This document shows positions 1 to 9,396 of a DNA stretch of 64,000 bases, piece after piece (within the stretch, counting starts at the first letter, position 1; every line of letters starts with the position of its first letter). The DNA is from Nitrospirota bacterium (GTDB taxonomy: Bacteria; Nitrospirota_A; Leptospirillia; Leptospirillales; Leptospirillaceae): assembly GCA_021838585.1 (NCBI GenBank), contig JAKCDE010000001.1:62001-126000 (forward strand). Direction: 5' to 3'. Both the position numbers and the translations under genes were made by a program. The notes under the pieces are model-generated. The model worked only from the letters and a program-made list of their open reading frames with translations. It made no database searches and was not told the origin of the DNA.

Positions 1-1697
1 AGGTTCGATCCCAGCCGGGTCGCCAGAGCCAGGGATCCCGCCAGGAGAAGGAGACTTGCCGCCCCGACGAGGAGCGGGTGCGACATGGACCTCACCAGGA
101 GGGATCCATAGAGGTCGGCCATCCATCGCCCTCCCCGGGCGACGGCCGGAAAGAGGTGGGGAGGAGGCTGGGACCCGGGCTTTGCCGGACCGTATAGAGT
201 CAAGGCTGGCGTGACGGTCAGGGAAATGACCAGGGAAGACAATACGGCAAAGGTCACCGTCCATCCGAACTGCGTGAAGAATTCCCCCAGGACCCCGTGC
301 ATCATGGCCATCGGGGCAAAGACGGCCACGATGGAAAAGGTTGTCGCCAGCACGGCGCGTCCGATCTCTCCCACACCGAACCTTGCCGCCTCGAAAGGAG
401 ACTCCCCCATCGTCCGGTGACGGTGAATGTTCTCCAGGATGACGATCGCATCGTCGATCAGGATGCCGACCACGAGAGAAAGTCCAAGCATTGTCAAAGT
501 GTTGAGCGTGAAATGAAACACCCGGAGAAGCGGGAAGGAGACAAGGACTGACGCCGGAATCGCCAGGGCTGCCACTCCGGTCTCTTTTAGATTTCCAAGA
601 AAGAGCAGGATGACGAGAACGGCGAGAATGGCCCCCAGAGTCAGGGTTTCGAGAAGCTCCCTGTTGTTCTGTGCCACAGGAATCGAACGATCCATCCGGA
701 TCACCGCCTGAAAATCGGAGGGAGTCCCCCCGGCCTTTCCCTGGAAGCCGGCGAGAAAATGGCGGATTTTTCGGGACACCTTCACAAGGTTCGCATCATT
801 GGAAGGGTAAACCTTGATGGCGATCGCGGGCTTCCCCTCGAATCGGAAGAGGAGGTCTGTCCGGGCGTCGCCTTCGGAAATCCTGGCCAGGCTTCCGAGA
901 GGCGCGGACGTCCCCGAGGGCAGCATCACCGGAAAAGAGGACAGCCCGGAAAGGGTCAGGGGAAGCCCTCTGACATCAATGGCGAGGGACCGGCCCCCTG
1001 ACGAGAGGGTTCCGGCCGGATACTCCCGGGAGCGTTCCCTGAGCTGAAGGGCAACGCCCTCCGAGGTCAGACCCGTCGCGGCCATCCTTGCGGCCGGAAG
1101 AGTGACGAGAATCACCCGTTTGGCGGGGGAAAGAAGGACGATCTTGCGAACACCCGGGACCTTTTCGATCCCGGGAACGATCCTCGCAGCGACAAACGGC
1201 CAGACCTTTCCAAAGGCGGAGCCCCCTTCCCCTTTGCCGTCCAGCGGAACGATGATCCAGAGAAGAGGAAGACGGGTGGGGTTTTCGCGAACGATCCGCA
1301 CGGGGGGAAGCCCTGAAGGAAGAGTGCCCGAAAGACCATCGACGGCTTTCCGGACTTTTCTCTCCGGAGAGGCGTCCAGGGTCTCGTCGGTAAAAACCGC
1401 GGTCACCACCGCGGCTCCGGGGAGTACGGTCGAATGGACATGTTTAATACCTGGGAGGCCCAAAAGGGCCTTTTCCACCGGAAGGACGATCTTTCGGGTG
1501 ATTCCGGCGGGAGATTCTCCCGGATCCTGAATCGTGACGCTCACGAGGGGAAATCGGACACGCGGGAAAAGATCGACCCCCAGCTTAAGATAGGAGAACG
1601 CTCCGAAAAGGCAGAGGCCCGCAAGCAGCGCCAGGACGAGGCCCGGATGCTTGAGGGCGCGGTTTGTCAGGGCCAGGGTCTCACGCCTGTCGGACAA
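1..1697 (-). CDS. RND-family efflux transporter, inner-membrane subunit (partial, C-terminal half outside window)
   Basis: Proton-driven inner-membrane pump of the AcrB/HAE type. About 565 N-terminal residues are visible of the roughly 1,030 usual; the gene runs off the left edge. A first membrane helix is followed by a porter region, then helices containing GILIDDAIVILEN near residue 414. This matches the paired aspartates of the AcrB proton relay (D407/D408) and favours the hydrophobe/amphiphile class over the heavy-metal class, which has one Asp there. No ATG fits the reading frame. I chose TTG at 1697 because GAGG lies 9 bases upstream; TTG at 1757 is also possible. No adaptor (MFP) gene lies upstream, so partner genes would be to the left. 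Substrate cannot be told. Confidence 0.85.
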   Translation of the reverse strand, partial: MSDRRETLALTNRALKHPGLVLALLAGLCLFGAFSYLKLGVDLFPRVRFPLVSVTIQDPGESPAGITRKIVLPVEKALLGLPGIKHVHSTVLPGAAVVTAVFTDETLDASPERKVRKAVDGLSGTLPSGLPPVRIVRENPTRLPLLWIIVPLDGKGEGGSAFGKVWPFVAARIVPGIEKVPGVRKIVLLSPAKRVILVTLPAARMAATGLTSEGVALQLRERSREYPAGTLSSGGRSLAIDVRGLPLTLSGLSSFPVMLPSGTSAPLGSLARISEGDARTDLLFRFEGKPAIAIKVYPSNDANLVKVSRKIRHFLAGFQGKAGGTPSDFQAVIRMDRSIPVAQNNRELLETLTLGAILAVLVILLFLGNLKETGVAALAIPASVLVSFPLLRVFHFTLNTLTMLGLSLVVGILIDDAIVILENIHRHRTMGESPFEAARFGVGEIGRAVLATTFSIVAVFAPMAMMHGVLGEFFTQFGWTVTFAVLSSLVISLTVTPALTLYGPAKPGSQPPPHLFPAVARGGRWMADLYGSLLVRSMSHPLLVGAASLLLLAGSLALATRLGSN

Positions 1698-1787
1698 TCG
1701 TCGGATCCTCGAAAAGTCGAAAAGGTGGTTGTGGGGTCTCAGGGAAATAGGAGCCAAACTTCATGAGGTTACCGGAACCGGCGGGAC

Positions 1788-1816
1788 ATGACAAGAGTCC
1801 GCCGATGTCTTATCAT
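1788..1816 (+). promoter_or_regulatory. Sigma-70-type promoter for the thioredoxin-like lipoprotein gene
   Basis: ATGACA at 1788-1793 and TATCAT at 1811-1816 are separated by exactly 17 bases. A transcript would start near 1823, about 40 bases before the ATG at 1865. Assigned by eye from consensus similarity only. Confidence 0.5.
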
Positions 1817-1864
1817 TAAAAAGATAGGAGATTTCCCCCGCACAACAGCGTCTTGGGAGGTTCG

Positions 1865-2383
1865 ATGAGTCCCGCAAAAAAAATCCCCGGATTCCTGGCT
1901 CTGCTCGCCGGCCCACTGGTCCTCGCGGGCTTGCTTTCCCTTTCCTCATGCGACTGGTTCCTGTCCTTTCCAAAAGAAGGGAGCCGGGCTCCGATCAGCC
2001 ACAACCCGGTCCTAGAAGTAGGCGAACGATTTGGAGACATCTGCACGATGAACGTGCCGGATCACCTCCACCGGGAAAGCTTTTCCCATGCGATCTACCA
2101 CCACCGTCCCATTCTGGTGTTCTTCGGTGCCCCGATCCATTGCACGCCATGCGTGCACGAAGATCGCGTCGTCCAGGGCCTCCAGGGAACCTACCATCAG
2201 GATATGGCCTTCATCCACATCGACGATTACGAGGATTCGGAGCAGAAGGTGGTCCGGGAATGGCGCGTCCATGGCGAACCCTGGGTCGCCGTCATCGACC
2301 AGGAAGGTGTCATCCGGCATGTCATACCGGGAGACGCCAACTATTATTCCCTCAACCGGATGATCAAGGAAATTCTTCGCTGA
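1865..2383 (+). CDS. Thioredoxin-like lipoprotein
   Basis: 172-aa exported protein. The N-terminus has a Lys pair, a hydrophobic stretch and the lipobox LSSC, so it is probably lipid-anchored. The mature part has a thioredoxin-like core: the strand ILVFFGAP is followed by CTPC, which sits where the active-site CxxC would be, and GEPWVAVID resembles the strand around the thioredoxin cis-proline, although the proline is shifted. Expected role is thiol-disulfide exchange or thiol-dependent cytochrome maturation outside the cytoplasm; the partner is unknown. ATG at 1865 is preceded by GGGAGG. Its last 20 bases overlap the convergent CCA-type gene. Confidence 0.75.
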   Translation: MSPAKKIPGFLALLAGPLVLAGLLSLSSCDWFLSFPKEGSRAPISHNPVLEVGERFGDICTMNVPDHLHRESFSHAIYHHRPILVFFGAPIHCTPCVHEDRVVQGLQGTYHQDMAFIHIDDYEDSEQKVVREWRVHGEPWVAVIDQEGVIRHVIPGDANYYSLNRMIKEILR

Positions 2384-3695
2384 CCTTTCGCTCCAGCCAA
2401 CGAAGCGCCTCGGACGCATCGTGCAGGATCCCTGTCCGCTGCAGCACTCTCACCTCGGCCAGGATCGTCCCCCTCATCGCGGGGGGAATCCTGGGGTGCA
2501 GAAGAAGGGCCTCCCCTCCGATGAGGGGGGGAGCCCAGCGCTCCCTGGAAATATACTCTTCCCAGAACGCAAGATCGGATTCCCGTCCGATGAGGGCCAG
2601 GAAAAGAACCCGATCCATGTCGAGCCGGTCGGCTACGGCACGCATTCTTCCCGGGTCCCGCCCCGTCTCCCTCTCCAATCCCGCATAGAATCCGGCAAAA
2701 GGCCAGCCTTCCGGTCCGTAGAACACCCGCTCTAGGCGTTCCCTGAGCCTTGCCCCCAGGCCCAGCCTTTCCGCCGCCGCCTGGAAGCGCCTTCTGGGAA
2801 GGCCTGCCAAGAGGGCCAGAAAAAACATGGCGCGATCCAGGGACTCCCCTGGCGGCGCAGATATCCCCTTAGGAATTCCATTGGTCCGAAGAAGTCCCCT
2901 GAAGCGAAGCCATCTCCGGAGTCTCTGGCGCCGGGGACGCGAAAGGCGGGAAATCCCGGCAAGGGACTCCATAATCCGGGAGGAGAACAGGAGATCGATG
3001 ACCCCAAGGGGATCCGGCTCGAGGAGGATCCGCTCGATTTCATTGAAGACGCGGGCTCCGCCGACGCGATCCCAGAGACCTGACGCACCGAGGGCCCGTT
3101 CAAGAGCCCCTTCTAAGAGTGCGTCCCCGGACAGCCCCAAACGGACGGAAAAGCGTGCCCAGCGAAAAAGTCGGGTCGGATCCTCGAGGAAGGTGTCCGC
3201 CTTGAGAGGCCGGATTCGACCCTGCCGGACGTCCTCCCGCCCTCCGGTGGGGTCGAGGACCCGGGTGAACTCTCTCTTCTCCGACGACCACTCCAGAAAA
3301 ATCGCGTTCATCGAAAAGTCCCTCCGCCTGGCATCCTCCTCCATCGAACCCGGGAAGACCCGGGGGAGCATCCCTGGAAAGTCGTAGATTTCCCGGCGGA
3401 AGCGGGCCATATCGATCCGGACGGAAGTTCCCCCCTCTCCCGGAATCTCGATCCGGGCCGTCAGAAAACCCGGCTCGAGGCGCAGCTCGACGCCGAAGGC
3501 CCGGGCCACGGTCGGAGCCCAGGAGGAAAGGTCCCCGTCGATAACAAGGTCAATGTCCGATCCCAGGGAGAAGGGGCCAAGAAGAAGGAGGTCCCGGACC
3601 CATCCCCCCACAACGTGGAATCGTCCATGGGGGGGTGCGGGAATCCGTTCGAGAATGGTTCGCCATAACGGACCGGGATCCGGCAGAAGGACCAA
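2364..3695 (-). CDS. CCA tRNA nucleotidyltransferase / poly(A) polymerase family protein
   Basis: 443-aa class II nucleotidyltransferase. The head domain carries GGWVRD followed by the metal-binding DIDLVIDGD, then RRDFSMNA and DPTRLFRWARF, the usual order for enzymes that add or repair the tRNA 3' CCA end. The C-terminal half is helical and Arg-rich. Sequence alone does not separate a full CCA-adding enzyme from an A-adding or poly(A) enzyme. The tRNA-Thr gene at 33991-34063 does not encode CCA, so such an activity is required. The gene converges on the thioredoxin-like lipoprotein with a 20-base overlap and is divergent from the TPR gene. Confidence 0.85.
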   Translation of the reverse strand: MVLLPDPGPLWRTILERIPAPPHGRFHVVGGWVRDLLLLGPFSLGSDIDLVIDGDLSSWAPTVARAFGVELRLEPGFLTARIEIPGEGGTSVRIDMARFRREIYDFPGMLPRVFPGSMEEDARRRDFSMNAIFLEWSSEKREFTRVLDPTGGREDVRQGRIRPLKADTFLEDPTRLFRWARFSVRLGLSGDALLEGALERALGASGLWDRVGGARVFNEIERILLEPDPLGVIDLLFSSRIMESLAGISRLSRPRRQRLRRWLRFRGLLRTNGIPKGISAPPGESLDRAMFFLALLAGLPRRRFQAAAERLGLGARLRERLERVFYGPEGWPFAGFYAGLERETGRDPGRMRAVADRLDMDRVLFLALIGRESDLAFWEEYISRERWAPPLIGGEALLLHPRIPPAMRGTILAEVRVLQRTGILHDASEALRWLERKVSEEFP

Positions 3696-3856
3696 GAATC
3701 GCTCCCGAGTTCAAAGGAAAAATCTTTGGTGGGCAATGGTTCAGAATGACCGGGTCCAAACAGGACACAACATGTGATACCATCTTTAACAAAAAGAGAC
3801 AAACGCCCGGTCGGAGACAAGCCCGAGCGGGACCAACCCCGAGATCCGGACCGACA

Positions 3857-5536
3857 ATGACGCCTCTTTCCACCGTTTCACTTTCGGATGTTCGCAAGAA
3901 GATTCAGGCCGGCGATTATCAGGAGGGCCTGGACATCCTCTCCCGGCTCCCGGATCCCTCCGTCGTCGACAGTGCCGTCGAATCCCTCAGGGGACAGGCA
4001 CTCGAAGGAATGGGCCGTCTTTCCGAGGCGGAAGCCGCCTATTGGAAGGCCCTCTCGTCGGAGGTGAACCGCTCCCCGCATCCCTATCTGTGCCTTGGCC
4101 TTCTCAAGGACAGGATGGGAGACCGGGAACGGAGCCTCTGGGTTCTTGAGGAGGGGTTGCGTCACTTTCCCCAGGACATCGACCTTCGAAGAGAGGCGGG
4201 GATCCTCTATGGTCTGACAGGCCAATGGCACCGGGCCCTCCCCTTGATTCTCGAGGCCTACCGGGACGCACCTGACCGGTCCGAAAACATCATGGCATTC
4301 GGGCCGGCAGTCGACCGCATGGAGCTGGTCGAACTCTATGGCGAGATGCACCGGGCCTTTTCGAGACTCCTCGACCGGAGTCCGAATAGTCCCGACGTCC
4401 AGGACTGGTATGGAAGGTCTCTTGAGAGGATTGAAAAATCCGGGCAGGCCCAAAAGTTTTTCCGGGGAATTCTCAGAAAGTCTCCACGGGACAAACGCCT
4501 CCTTGCCCATGTGGCCAGGATCTCCCGGAACACGAACGAAACAGCCAGGGCTCTGGACACCTACCGTCTCCTCATGGAGGAAACCGGGGAGACCCCCGAT
4601 CTCCTTCTCGCGATGGCCGAAACCCACAAAATGGCCGGGAAGCCGCTTGCGGCTCTCCCGCTCATCCGACAGGCGCTGGCGCTGGACCCTGAAAATCCCG
4701 AGGCCCGACTTCTTCTGGGGCTGGTCGCCGTGGATCAGGGTGACGCCGAGAAAGCCCAGAACGCCCTTGCCGGAATCGACAGCGCCACCGCCCACTATCA
4801 GCTGGGCGAACTGTTCCTCCGGAAAAAGGAACCCCGGAGAGCCGTCGGAGCCCTGGCCAGGGGATTCGCCCTGAGACCGGACCCTTATCATGCCCCGGAG
4901 CTTCTCGACATTCTTCTCGAAGAAGGGGAGGACCTCCTCTTTCTGGAGACGCTCGCCTTTCTCCGGATCCTCTTCCCCAGGACGAAGGTCTCGTCCGGCC
5001 TGCTCCGGAGGGCGGAGGCGCACTTTTCCGGCGCTCTCTCCGGCAAGGAAGGGGATGACCCCGAATCCCTCGCGATCGCCGGACTTGCCGAGGCCTTCCT
5101 CCCGGGACACGACCGAGACAGGGCCTTCCGACTCCTGGAACAGGCCGTCACCGTCGATCCCCTGAGCGAAGCCCTCTACTGGACCCTGGCCATGATCGAC
5201 GAGGATGCCGGGAGATGGATGTCCGCGATCGCCTGGTACGAAAAGGTGAAGAAAAACTCGCGGGAGCCGGTCACACTCCTCTTCAGGATCGCTGAAAATC
5301 GGCACAATGCGCATCTTTCCCTTGATCCGTGGCCTCTGCTCGAGGACTTCTCGAACCTTTATGGACCGATGCCCGGGTTCTTCAGGGCCCTTTCCTCCAT
5401 CGCCGTCCGCTCCGATATCGAACTGGCCCGGGAAATCCTCATAAGGGGGATGGCCGCCTTCCCCGACGACCCGTCCCTTTTCTCCGCCTACCGGTCCCTG
5501 GACCCCGATCGCTGGAACCGGCTCCTCGCCCTATAA
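3857..5536 (+). CDS. Tetratricopeptide-repeat protein
   Basis: 559-aa soluble protein made almost wholly of helical TPR-like repeats, such as LIRQALALDPENPEARLLLGLVAVDQGD and several LEEGLRHFP/AVTVDPLSEALYW-type units. No signal peptide and no catalytic domain is visible, so it is probably a cytoplasmic scaffold whose partner is unknown. The frame is open upstream to 3635, but that segment lies antisense to the N-terminus of the CCA-type gene. I therefore prefer ATG 3857, where the TPR-like sequence begins; its ribosome site is weak. The last 6 bases overlap the convergent Ppx/GppA gene. Confidence 0.75.
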   Translation: MTPLSTVSLSDVRKKIQAGDYQEGLDILSRLPDPSVVDSAVESLRGQALEGMGRLSEAEAAYWKALSSEVNRSPHPYLCLGLLKDRMGDRERSLWVLEEGLRHFPQDIDLRREAGILYGLTGQWHRALPLILEAYRDAPDRSENIMAFGPAVDRMELVELYGEMHRAFSRLLDRSPNSPDVQDWYGRSLERIEKSGQAQKFFRGILRKSPRDKRLLAHVARISRNTNETARALDTYRLLMEETGETPDLLLAMAETHKMAGKPLAALPLIRQALALDPENPEARLLLGLVAVDQGDAEKAQNALAGIDSATAHYQLGELFLRKKEPRRAVGALARGFALRPDPYHAPELLDILLEEGEDLLFLETLAFLRILFPRTKVSSGLLRRAEAHFSGALSGKEGDDPESLAIAGLAEAFLPGHDRDRAFRLLEQAVTVDPLSEALYWTLAMIDEDAGRWMSAIAWYEKVKKNSREPVTLLFRIAENRHNAHLSLDPWPLLEDFSNLYGPMPGFFRALSSIAVRSDIELAREILIRGMAAFPDDPSLFSAYRSLDPDRWNRLLAL

Positions 5537-6490
5537 CAGACCGTCGGATCCCTCCTCCGCAAGATCGAGGACGATCCCCTCCCGAAGACCATAGGCCGAT
5601 ACGACCAGCCCCGCCTGATTGACAAACTCGAGGAGAGACAACAGGATCAGGGCTCCGGACAAGATGATGTCCTCACGGCCCCGTTCGACTCCCGGAAGGA
5701 GGAGTCTGTCCCTGGACTTCATGGGCCGGATTTCGGTGAAGAGCCGGTCCACCTCCTGTCGCGAGAGCCCCTGGCCGTGGACAAGGGCCGGATCGTACCG
5801 GGCCATCTTGTGGACCATGGCCAGGATCGTGGTGACGGACCCGGCGGTTCCGACGGGGGTCACCCCCGCGGTCAGATAGGGAGACAGCACCGTCACGACA
5901 TCCCGAAAGCGCTCCTCAAGATAGCGGCGGACCTGCTGTATTTCCTGGTCCGAAGGGGGATCGTTACGGAACCATCCTTCCGTAAGGGTCACGACACCGA
6001 CCTCGACGGAAAAAGCCTTCCAGAACTTCCGCGTCGTCTCCCCGACGATAAGCTCGCTCGACCCCCCCCCGATATCGATCACAAGAAAGGGACCCCGGGT
6101 TTCGTGAAGGTCGAGAAGAGCTCCCCGATAGGTGAGGGCCGCCTCGGCTTCCCCGGAGATGACCCGGACCGCGACTCCCGCTTCCCGCTCGAACCGCGAG
6201 AGGACCTCATCCCGGTTCGCCGCCTGCCGAAGCGCCGAGGTTCCCACATAAAGGATCCGGTCGGGAGCATAGGACCGGATCCGGTCGGCATACTCGGAGA
6301 GAACCGACACTGTCCGGTCCACGGCCGGCCGGGAGATCTGCCCGTGTTCGGCCAATCCTTCGCCGAGACGGGTGATCCGTCCATCCTGAAACAGGATGCT
6401 TTCAATCCTGCGACCGTTGGCCAGAGCGACCACGAGACGGACCGAATTGGTCCCGATATCAACCACCGCGACCTTTCTGACCTTATTCAT
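5531..6490 (-). CDS. Ppx/GppA-family exopolyphosphatase / guanosine pentaphosphatase
   Basis: 319-aa enzyme of the ASKHA (actin/hexokinase-like) fold. The phosphate-binding loop VAVVDIGTNSVRLVVA is at the very N-terminus, and the second glycine loop is FLVIDIGGGSSELIVG. The family removes terminal phosphate from polyphosphate and/or converts pppGpp to ppGpp. At about 320 residues it matches the short two-domain form without the C-terminal HD-like region of E. coli Ppx (about 500 aa). The start overlaps the stop of the upstream gene by 4 bases (ATGA), so the two are probably co-translated. Choosing between Ppx and GppA is not possible here. Confidence 0.88.
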   Translation of the reverse strand: MNKVRKVAVVDIGTNSVRLVVALANGRRIESILFQDGRITRLGEGLAEHGQISRPAVDRTVSVLSEYADRIRSYAPDRILYVGTSALRQAANRDEVLSRFEREAGVAVRVISGEAEAALTYRGALLDLHETRGPFLVIDIGGGSSELIVGETTRKFWKAFSVEVGVVTLTEGWFRNDPPSDQEIQQVRRYLEERFRDVVTVLSPYLTAGVTPVGTAGSVTTILAMVHKMARYDPALVHGQGLSRQEVDRLFTEIRPMKSRDRLLLPGVERGREDIILSGALILLSLLEFVNQAGLVVSAYGLREGIVLDLAEEGSDGLL

Positions 6491-6816
6491 ATAGCCTGCC
6501 TCCCTTTCCCTGAGGAGGAGCGTCTCCTGCGGACTATTTCGAGCCCGTCTCTCTCCTCCTTGAGCCGGGCAAGCTCGGTTCGCTGGAGGTCGAGCAGTGT
6601 CAGATCCCCTTCCTCAAGAGGCTCCCCCTGGAGACGTGCGTACAGGAATTCCCCCAGGTCCCGGTATCCGGCCTCGAGATTGCGGTCGAGGAGCCTGCGA
6701 CGCATGCCCTTTCGCAAAAGGTCGTCCAGGTGAAAGACCCGGACAGCGATCCTCCCTAAGGATCTCCCCATGCGCCTGAGTCCGCGGGAGACCCCGCGGC
6801 CATAATTTCTTTCCAT
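6487..6816 (-). CDS. Small basic protein of unknown function
   Basis: 109 aa, rich in Arg (a run of RGLRRMGRSLGR near the start and RRRRSSSGKGR near the end) with predicted amphipathic helices between. No family recognised. The charge pattern suggests nucleic-acid or polyphosphate binding, but that is inference. I chose ATG 6816, which has a strong GGGGAGGGG ribosome site; an ATG at 6846 would overlap recG. It lies between recG and the ppx/gppA-type gene and overlaps the latter by 4 bases, so it may act with it. Confidence 0.6.
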   Translation of the reverse strand: MERNYGRGVSRGLRRMGRSLGRIAVRVFHLDDLLRKGMRRRLLDRNLEAGYRDLGEFLYARLQGEPLEEGDLTLLDLQRTELARLKEERDGLEIVRRRRSSSGKGRQAI

Positions 6817-6827
6817 GAGCCCCTCCC

Positions 6828-8987
6828 CTATCTGATCGCGAGCCACTGATCCACGTTGCGGTACCTGAACCGCAGAAACTCCTCCATCCCGGAAAGCTCC
6901 CAGGCGGCCCCTTCCTTTCCGGCGGACTCCTCCACAAAGCGCGAGGCCATCGACCGGGCCAGGACGAGCCGCTCCATGTCCCGGACAAGATCGGCAAGAA
7001 GGAACATCGGCAAACCGGACTGGCGAACCCCCATGAACTCTCCCGGCCCTCGCATCCGGAGGTCCTCTTCCGCCACACGGAAACCGTCCGAATGGGCCTC
7101 AAGGATCTCGAGCCGCCGTCGGCCCTCCGGACCCGTCGCAGCTCCCGGGACCAGAAAAAAAGTTCCCGGCAGTCCTCCGCGCCCGATTCGCCCCCGGAGC
7201 TGATGGAGCTGGGCCAGACCGAAACGTTCTGCATTCTCCACAACCATGATCGTGGCGTTGGGAACATCGACCCCCACCTCGATGACCGTGGTCGCCACAA
7301 GAATGTCCAGATCCCCACGGCGAAACCGCTCCATGACGGATTCCTTTTCCGTCGCGTCCATCCGTCCCGTCAGAAGCCCGATCCGATAGTCCGGAAAAAG
7401 GGCCGAGAGGAAACGGTGGGCATCCACGGCATTCTTGGCCTCGACCGTCTCCGACTCCTCGATGAGGGGATAGACGACGAAGATCTGTTCCTTCCTCCGA
7501 AGAGCCGGGAGAATTTTCTTCTTCCAGAATGCCTCCCCCGAATCGTTCACGACAAAGGTCGCCACCGGCTGTCGGCCCGGCGGGAGCTCGTCGATGACCG
7601 ATATCTCCAGATCTCCGTAATAGGACAGCGCCAGAGAACGGGGAATGGGGGTGGCCGTCATGACCAGCACATCAGGATTCTGGCCCTTCGTCGCCAGAGC
7701 CCGTCTCTGGGCCACCCCGAATTTGTGCTGCTCGTCGATGACGACCATCCCCAGGTCATGGAAGGGAACCCCTTCCTCGAGAAGGGCATGGGTCCCGACG
7801 ACCAGCTGCTGCTCCCCGGTTGCCAGTGCGGACAGCAGGCGCCGGCGATCCATCCCGCGGACGGCCTGTGAGAGAAGGAGCGGCTGGACGGCCTTCCCCT
7901 CCTCCGGACGGACCGCCAGGAAAACCTGCGCCAGGGTTCGGGCATGCTGCTGGGCCAGAATTTCGGTCGGAGCGAGAAAGGCCGCCTGGCGCCCCTGCCG
8001 GATTGCCTGAAGGATGGCAAAGGCTGCGACGAGCGTCTTGCCCGACCCGACATCTCCAAGAAGGAACCGGTTCATGGGGTGGCTCGAAGAAAGATCCTCC
8101 AGGATCTCCCCACAGGCACGCTTCTGGGCCTCCGTCAGGGAAAACGGCAGTCCCCGCTCGAAGTGGCCGAGGGAGGGGTCCCCTCCAGGCGGGAGGGTCC
8201 AGGCACGTCCCATGGACAAAATACTCCGCCTCCGGACCGTCATGAGGTACTCCAGAAGGAAGAACTCCTCGAATATCAGACGGGAGCGGGGCGGGTAGGA
8301 GGGGAGCATCAGCTCTTCAAGCGGGCGGTTCGTATCCTTCGGGAAATGCATCTCGACGATCGCCGGAAACCAGTCCATCAAATCGGCCTCCCGACGGATC
8401 TCCCGCGGCAGAGGATCGAAGGTCTCTCCCCACAGGGAGCGCAGTATGTCTCCGACCAGCTTCCGGAAAACGGCCGACGAGAGGCCCTCTTCTTCCCGAT
8501 AGACGGGAACGATCCGGCCGACATGATAGGACTTCCGGAAACCCTCCTCGGGATCGATGCGCTCCGTCACGGGAGAGCGGAGCACTAGGGAGCGAGAAAA
8601 GGAGGAATACTCCACCTTCCCGAAAAAAAAAGCCTGGGTTCCCTCGGACAGCTGTTTCAGGAGGTATTCCTGGCCGAACCAGACCACCGGGATCTCTCCC
8701 GTGCGATCGACGATCTCCGCCTCGATGACCGGCGCCTTGAGCTTCGGCACAACCTTTTTCCGGATGGAGCGGACCGTGGCGAGGAGACCTGTTTCGGTGC
8801 CCTCGCGAAGATCCGAGATCGTCACCCGAACGCGTCTGTCCTCATACCGGAAGGGAAAGGAATACAGGAGGTCCAGAATGTTCAGGATTCCCCGCCGCTC
8901 CAGTCTCGTCCGGCGGCGCGGTCCGATAGAGGGGCACTGGTCGAGCCCCGCGGTCAGCTTGAGGGACTTGGTCGTGATTCCGGACAA
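6828..8987 (-). CDS. recG: ATP-dependent DNA helicase RecG
   Basis: 719-aa helicase that remodels stalled replication forks and Holliday junctions. Visible features in order: N-terminal wedge/OB region, Walker A GDVGSGKT, Walker B-type VVIDEQHKFG (DEQH box), the TATPIPRS motif, and the C-terminal QLHQLRGRIGRG motif characteristic of RecG. Length is within the normal range (about 690-780). First gene of a leftward group with the small basic protein and ppx/gppA. About 165 bases separate it from divergent rpmB. Confidence 0.97.
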   Translation of the reverse strand: MSGITTKSLKLTAGLDQCPSIGPRRRTRLERRGILNILDLLYSFPFRYEDRRVRVTISDLREGTETGLLATVRSIRKKVVPKLKAPVIEAEIVDRTGEIPVVWFGQEYLLKQLSEGTQAFFFGKVEYSSFSRSLVLRSPVTERIDPEEGFRKSYHVGRIVPVYREEEGLSSAVFRKLVGDILRSLWGETFDPLPREIRREADLMDWFPAIVEMHFPKDTNRPLEELMLPSYPPRSRLIFEEFFLLEYLMTVRRRSILSMGRAWTLPPGGDPSLGHFERGLPFSLTEAQKRACGEILEDLSSSHPMNRFLLGDVGSGKTLVAAFAILQAIRQGRQAAFLAPTEILAQQHARTLAQVFLAVRPEEGKAVQPLLLSQAVRGMDRRRLLSALATGEQQLVVGTHALLEEGVPFHDLGMVVIDEQHKFGVAQRRALATKGQNPDVLVMTATPIPRSLALSYYGDLEISVIDELPPGRQPVATFVVNDSGEAFWKKKILPALRRKEQIFVVYPLIEESETVEAKNAVDAHRFLSALFPDYRIGLLTGRMDATEKESVMERFRRGDLDILVATTVIEVGVDVPNATIMVVENAERFGLAQLHQLRGRIGRGGLPGTFFLVPGAATGPEGRRRLEILEAHSDGFRVAEEDLRMRGPGEFMGVRQSGLPMFLLADLVRDMERLVLARSMASRFVEESAGKEGAAWELSGMEEFLRFRYRNVDQWLAIR

Positions 8988-9081
8988 GGAATTTCCCGGT
9001 TGGAGTTGGTCATCTTCGGCCTTGGCCGATTTCCGGCCATTATAGCAGGAGCGCCGCCCCTTGTCCGGGACCCGGACCGGG

Positions 9082-9111
9082 TTGATTTGCAGGATTGGAT
9101 TCGGTTAGAAT
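9082..9111 (+). promoter_or_regulatory. Sigma-70-type promoter for rpmB
   Basis: TTGATT at 9082-9087 and TAGAAT at 9106-9111 with an 18-base spacer, predicting a start near 9118, about 35 bases before the rpmB ATG. By-eye match. Confidence 0.55.
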
Positions 9112-9152
9112 GCACGAATGTTTCATTCCAATGACTTTTAATGGGGGCGACA

Positions 9153-9344
9153 ATGGCAGCATCGTGTTTCGTATGTGGCAAAACGAAGGTGGTCGGCAAC
9201 CAGATCAGCCACTCTCATCGCGTATCCAAAAGGTTTTTCAAGCCCAATCTGCAGACGGTCCGGGCCATCGTCGAAGGGCAGCCCCGACGCGTCCGAGTGT
9301 GCACCCGTTGCATCCGGAGCGGCAAGGTCCAGAAGGCGATCTAG
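9153..9344 (+). CDS. rpmB: Large-subunit ribosomal protein bL28
   Basis: 63-aa ribosomal protein of the 50S subunit. It begins MAASCFVCGKTKVVGN and carries a second Cys pair, CTRC, near the C-terminus, so it is the zinc-binding (C+) form of L28. I chose ATG 9153 over ATG 9141 because it fits the family's N-terminus and has GGGGGCG just upstream. Monocistronic: it has a promoter upstream and a strong hairpin directly after the stop. Confidence 0.95.
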   Translation: MAASCFVCGKTKVVGNQISHSHRVSKRFFKPNLQTVRAIVEGQPRRVRVCTRCIRSGKVQKAI

Positions 9345-9354
9345 CGTCACCTCT

Positions 9355-9387
9355 CCCTTTCGGCCTCTCGAAAGAGGACCGAAAGGG
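9355..9387. terminator. Bidirectional terminator-like hairpin between rpmB and the RidA gene
   Basis: CCCTTTCGG (9355-9363) pairs with CCGAAAGGG (9379-9387). An inner CCTCT/AGAGG stem closes a CGAA tetraloop, giving 14 perfect base pairs. There is no long T run on either strand. Its place between two convergent genes supports termination. Confidence 0.7.
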
Positions 9388-9396
9388 GAATCTCCC

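Noticed and set aside
3878..5314. A 478-codon open frame on the minus strand
   Set aside because: It lies antisense to the TPR gene, lacks any recognisable domain and has the composition of a shadow of GC-rich coding DNA.
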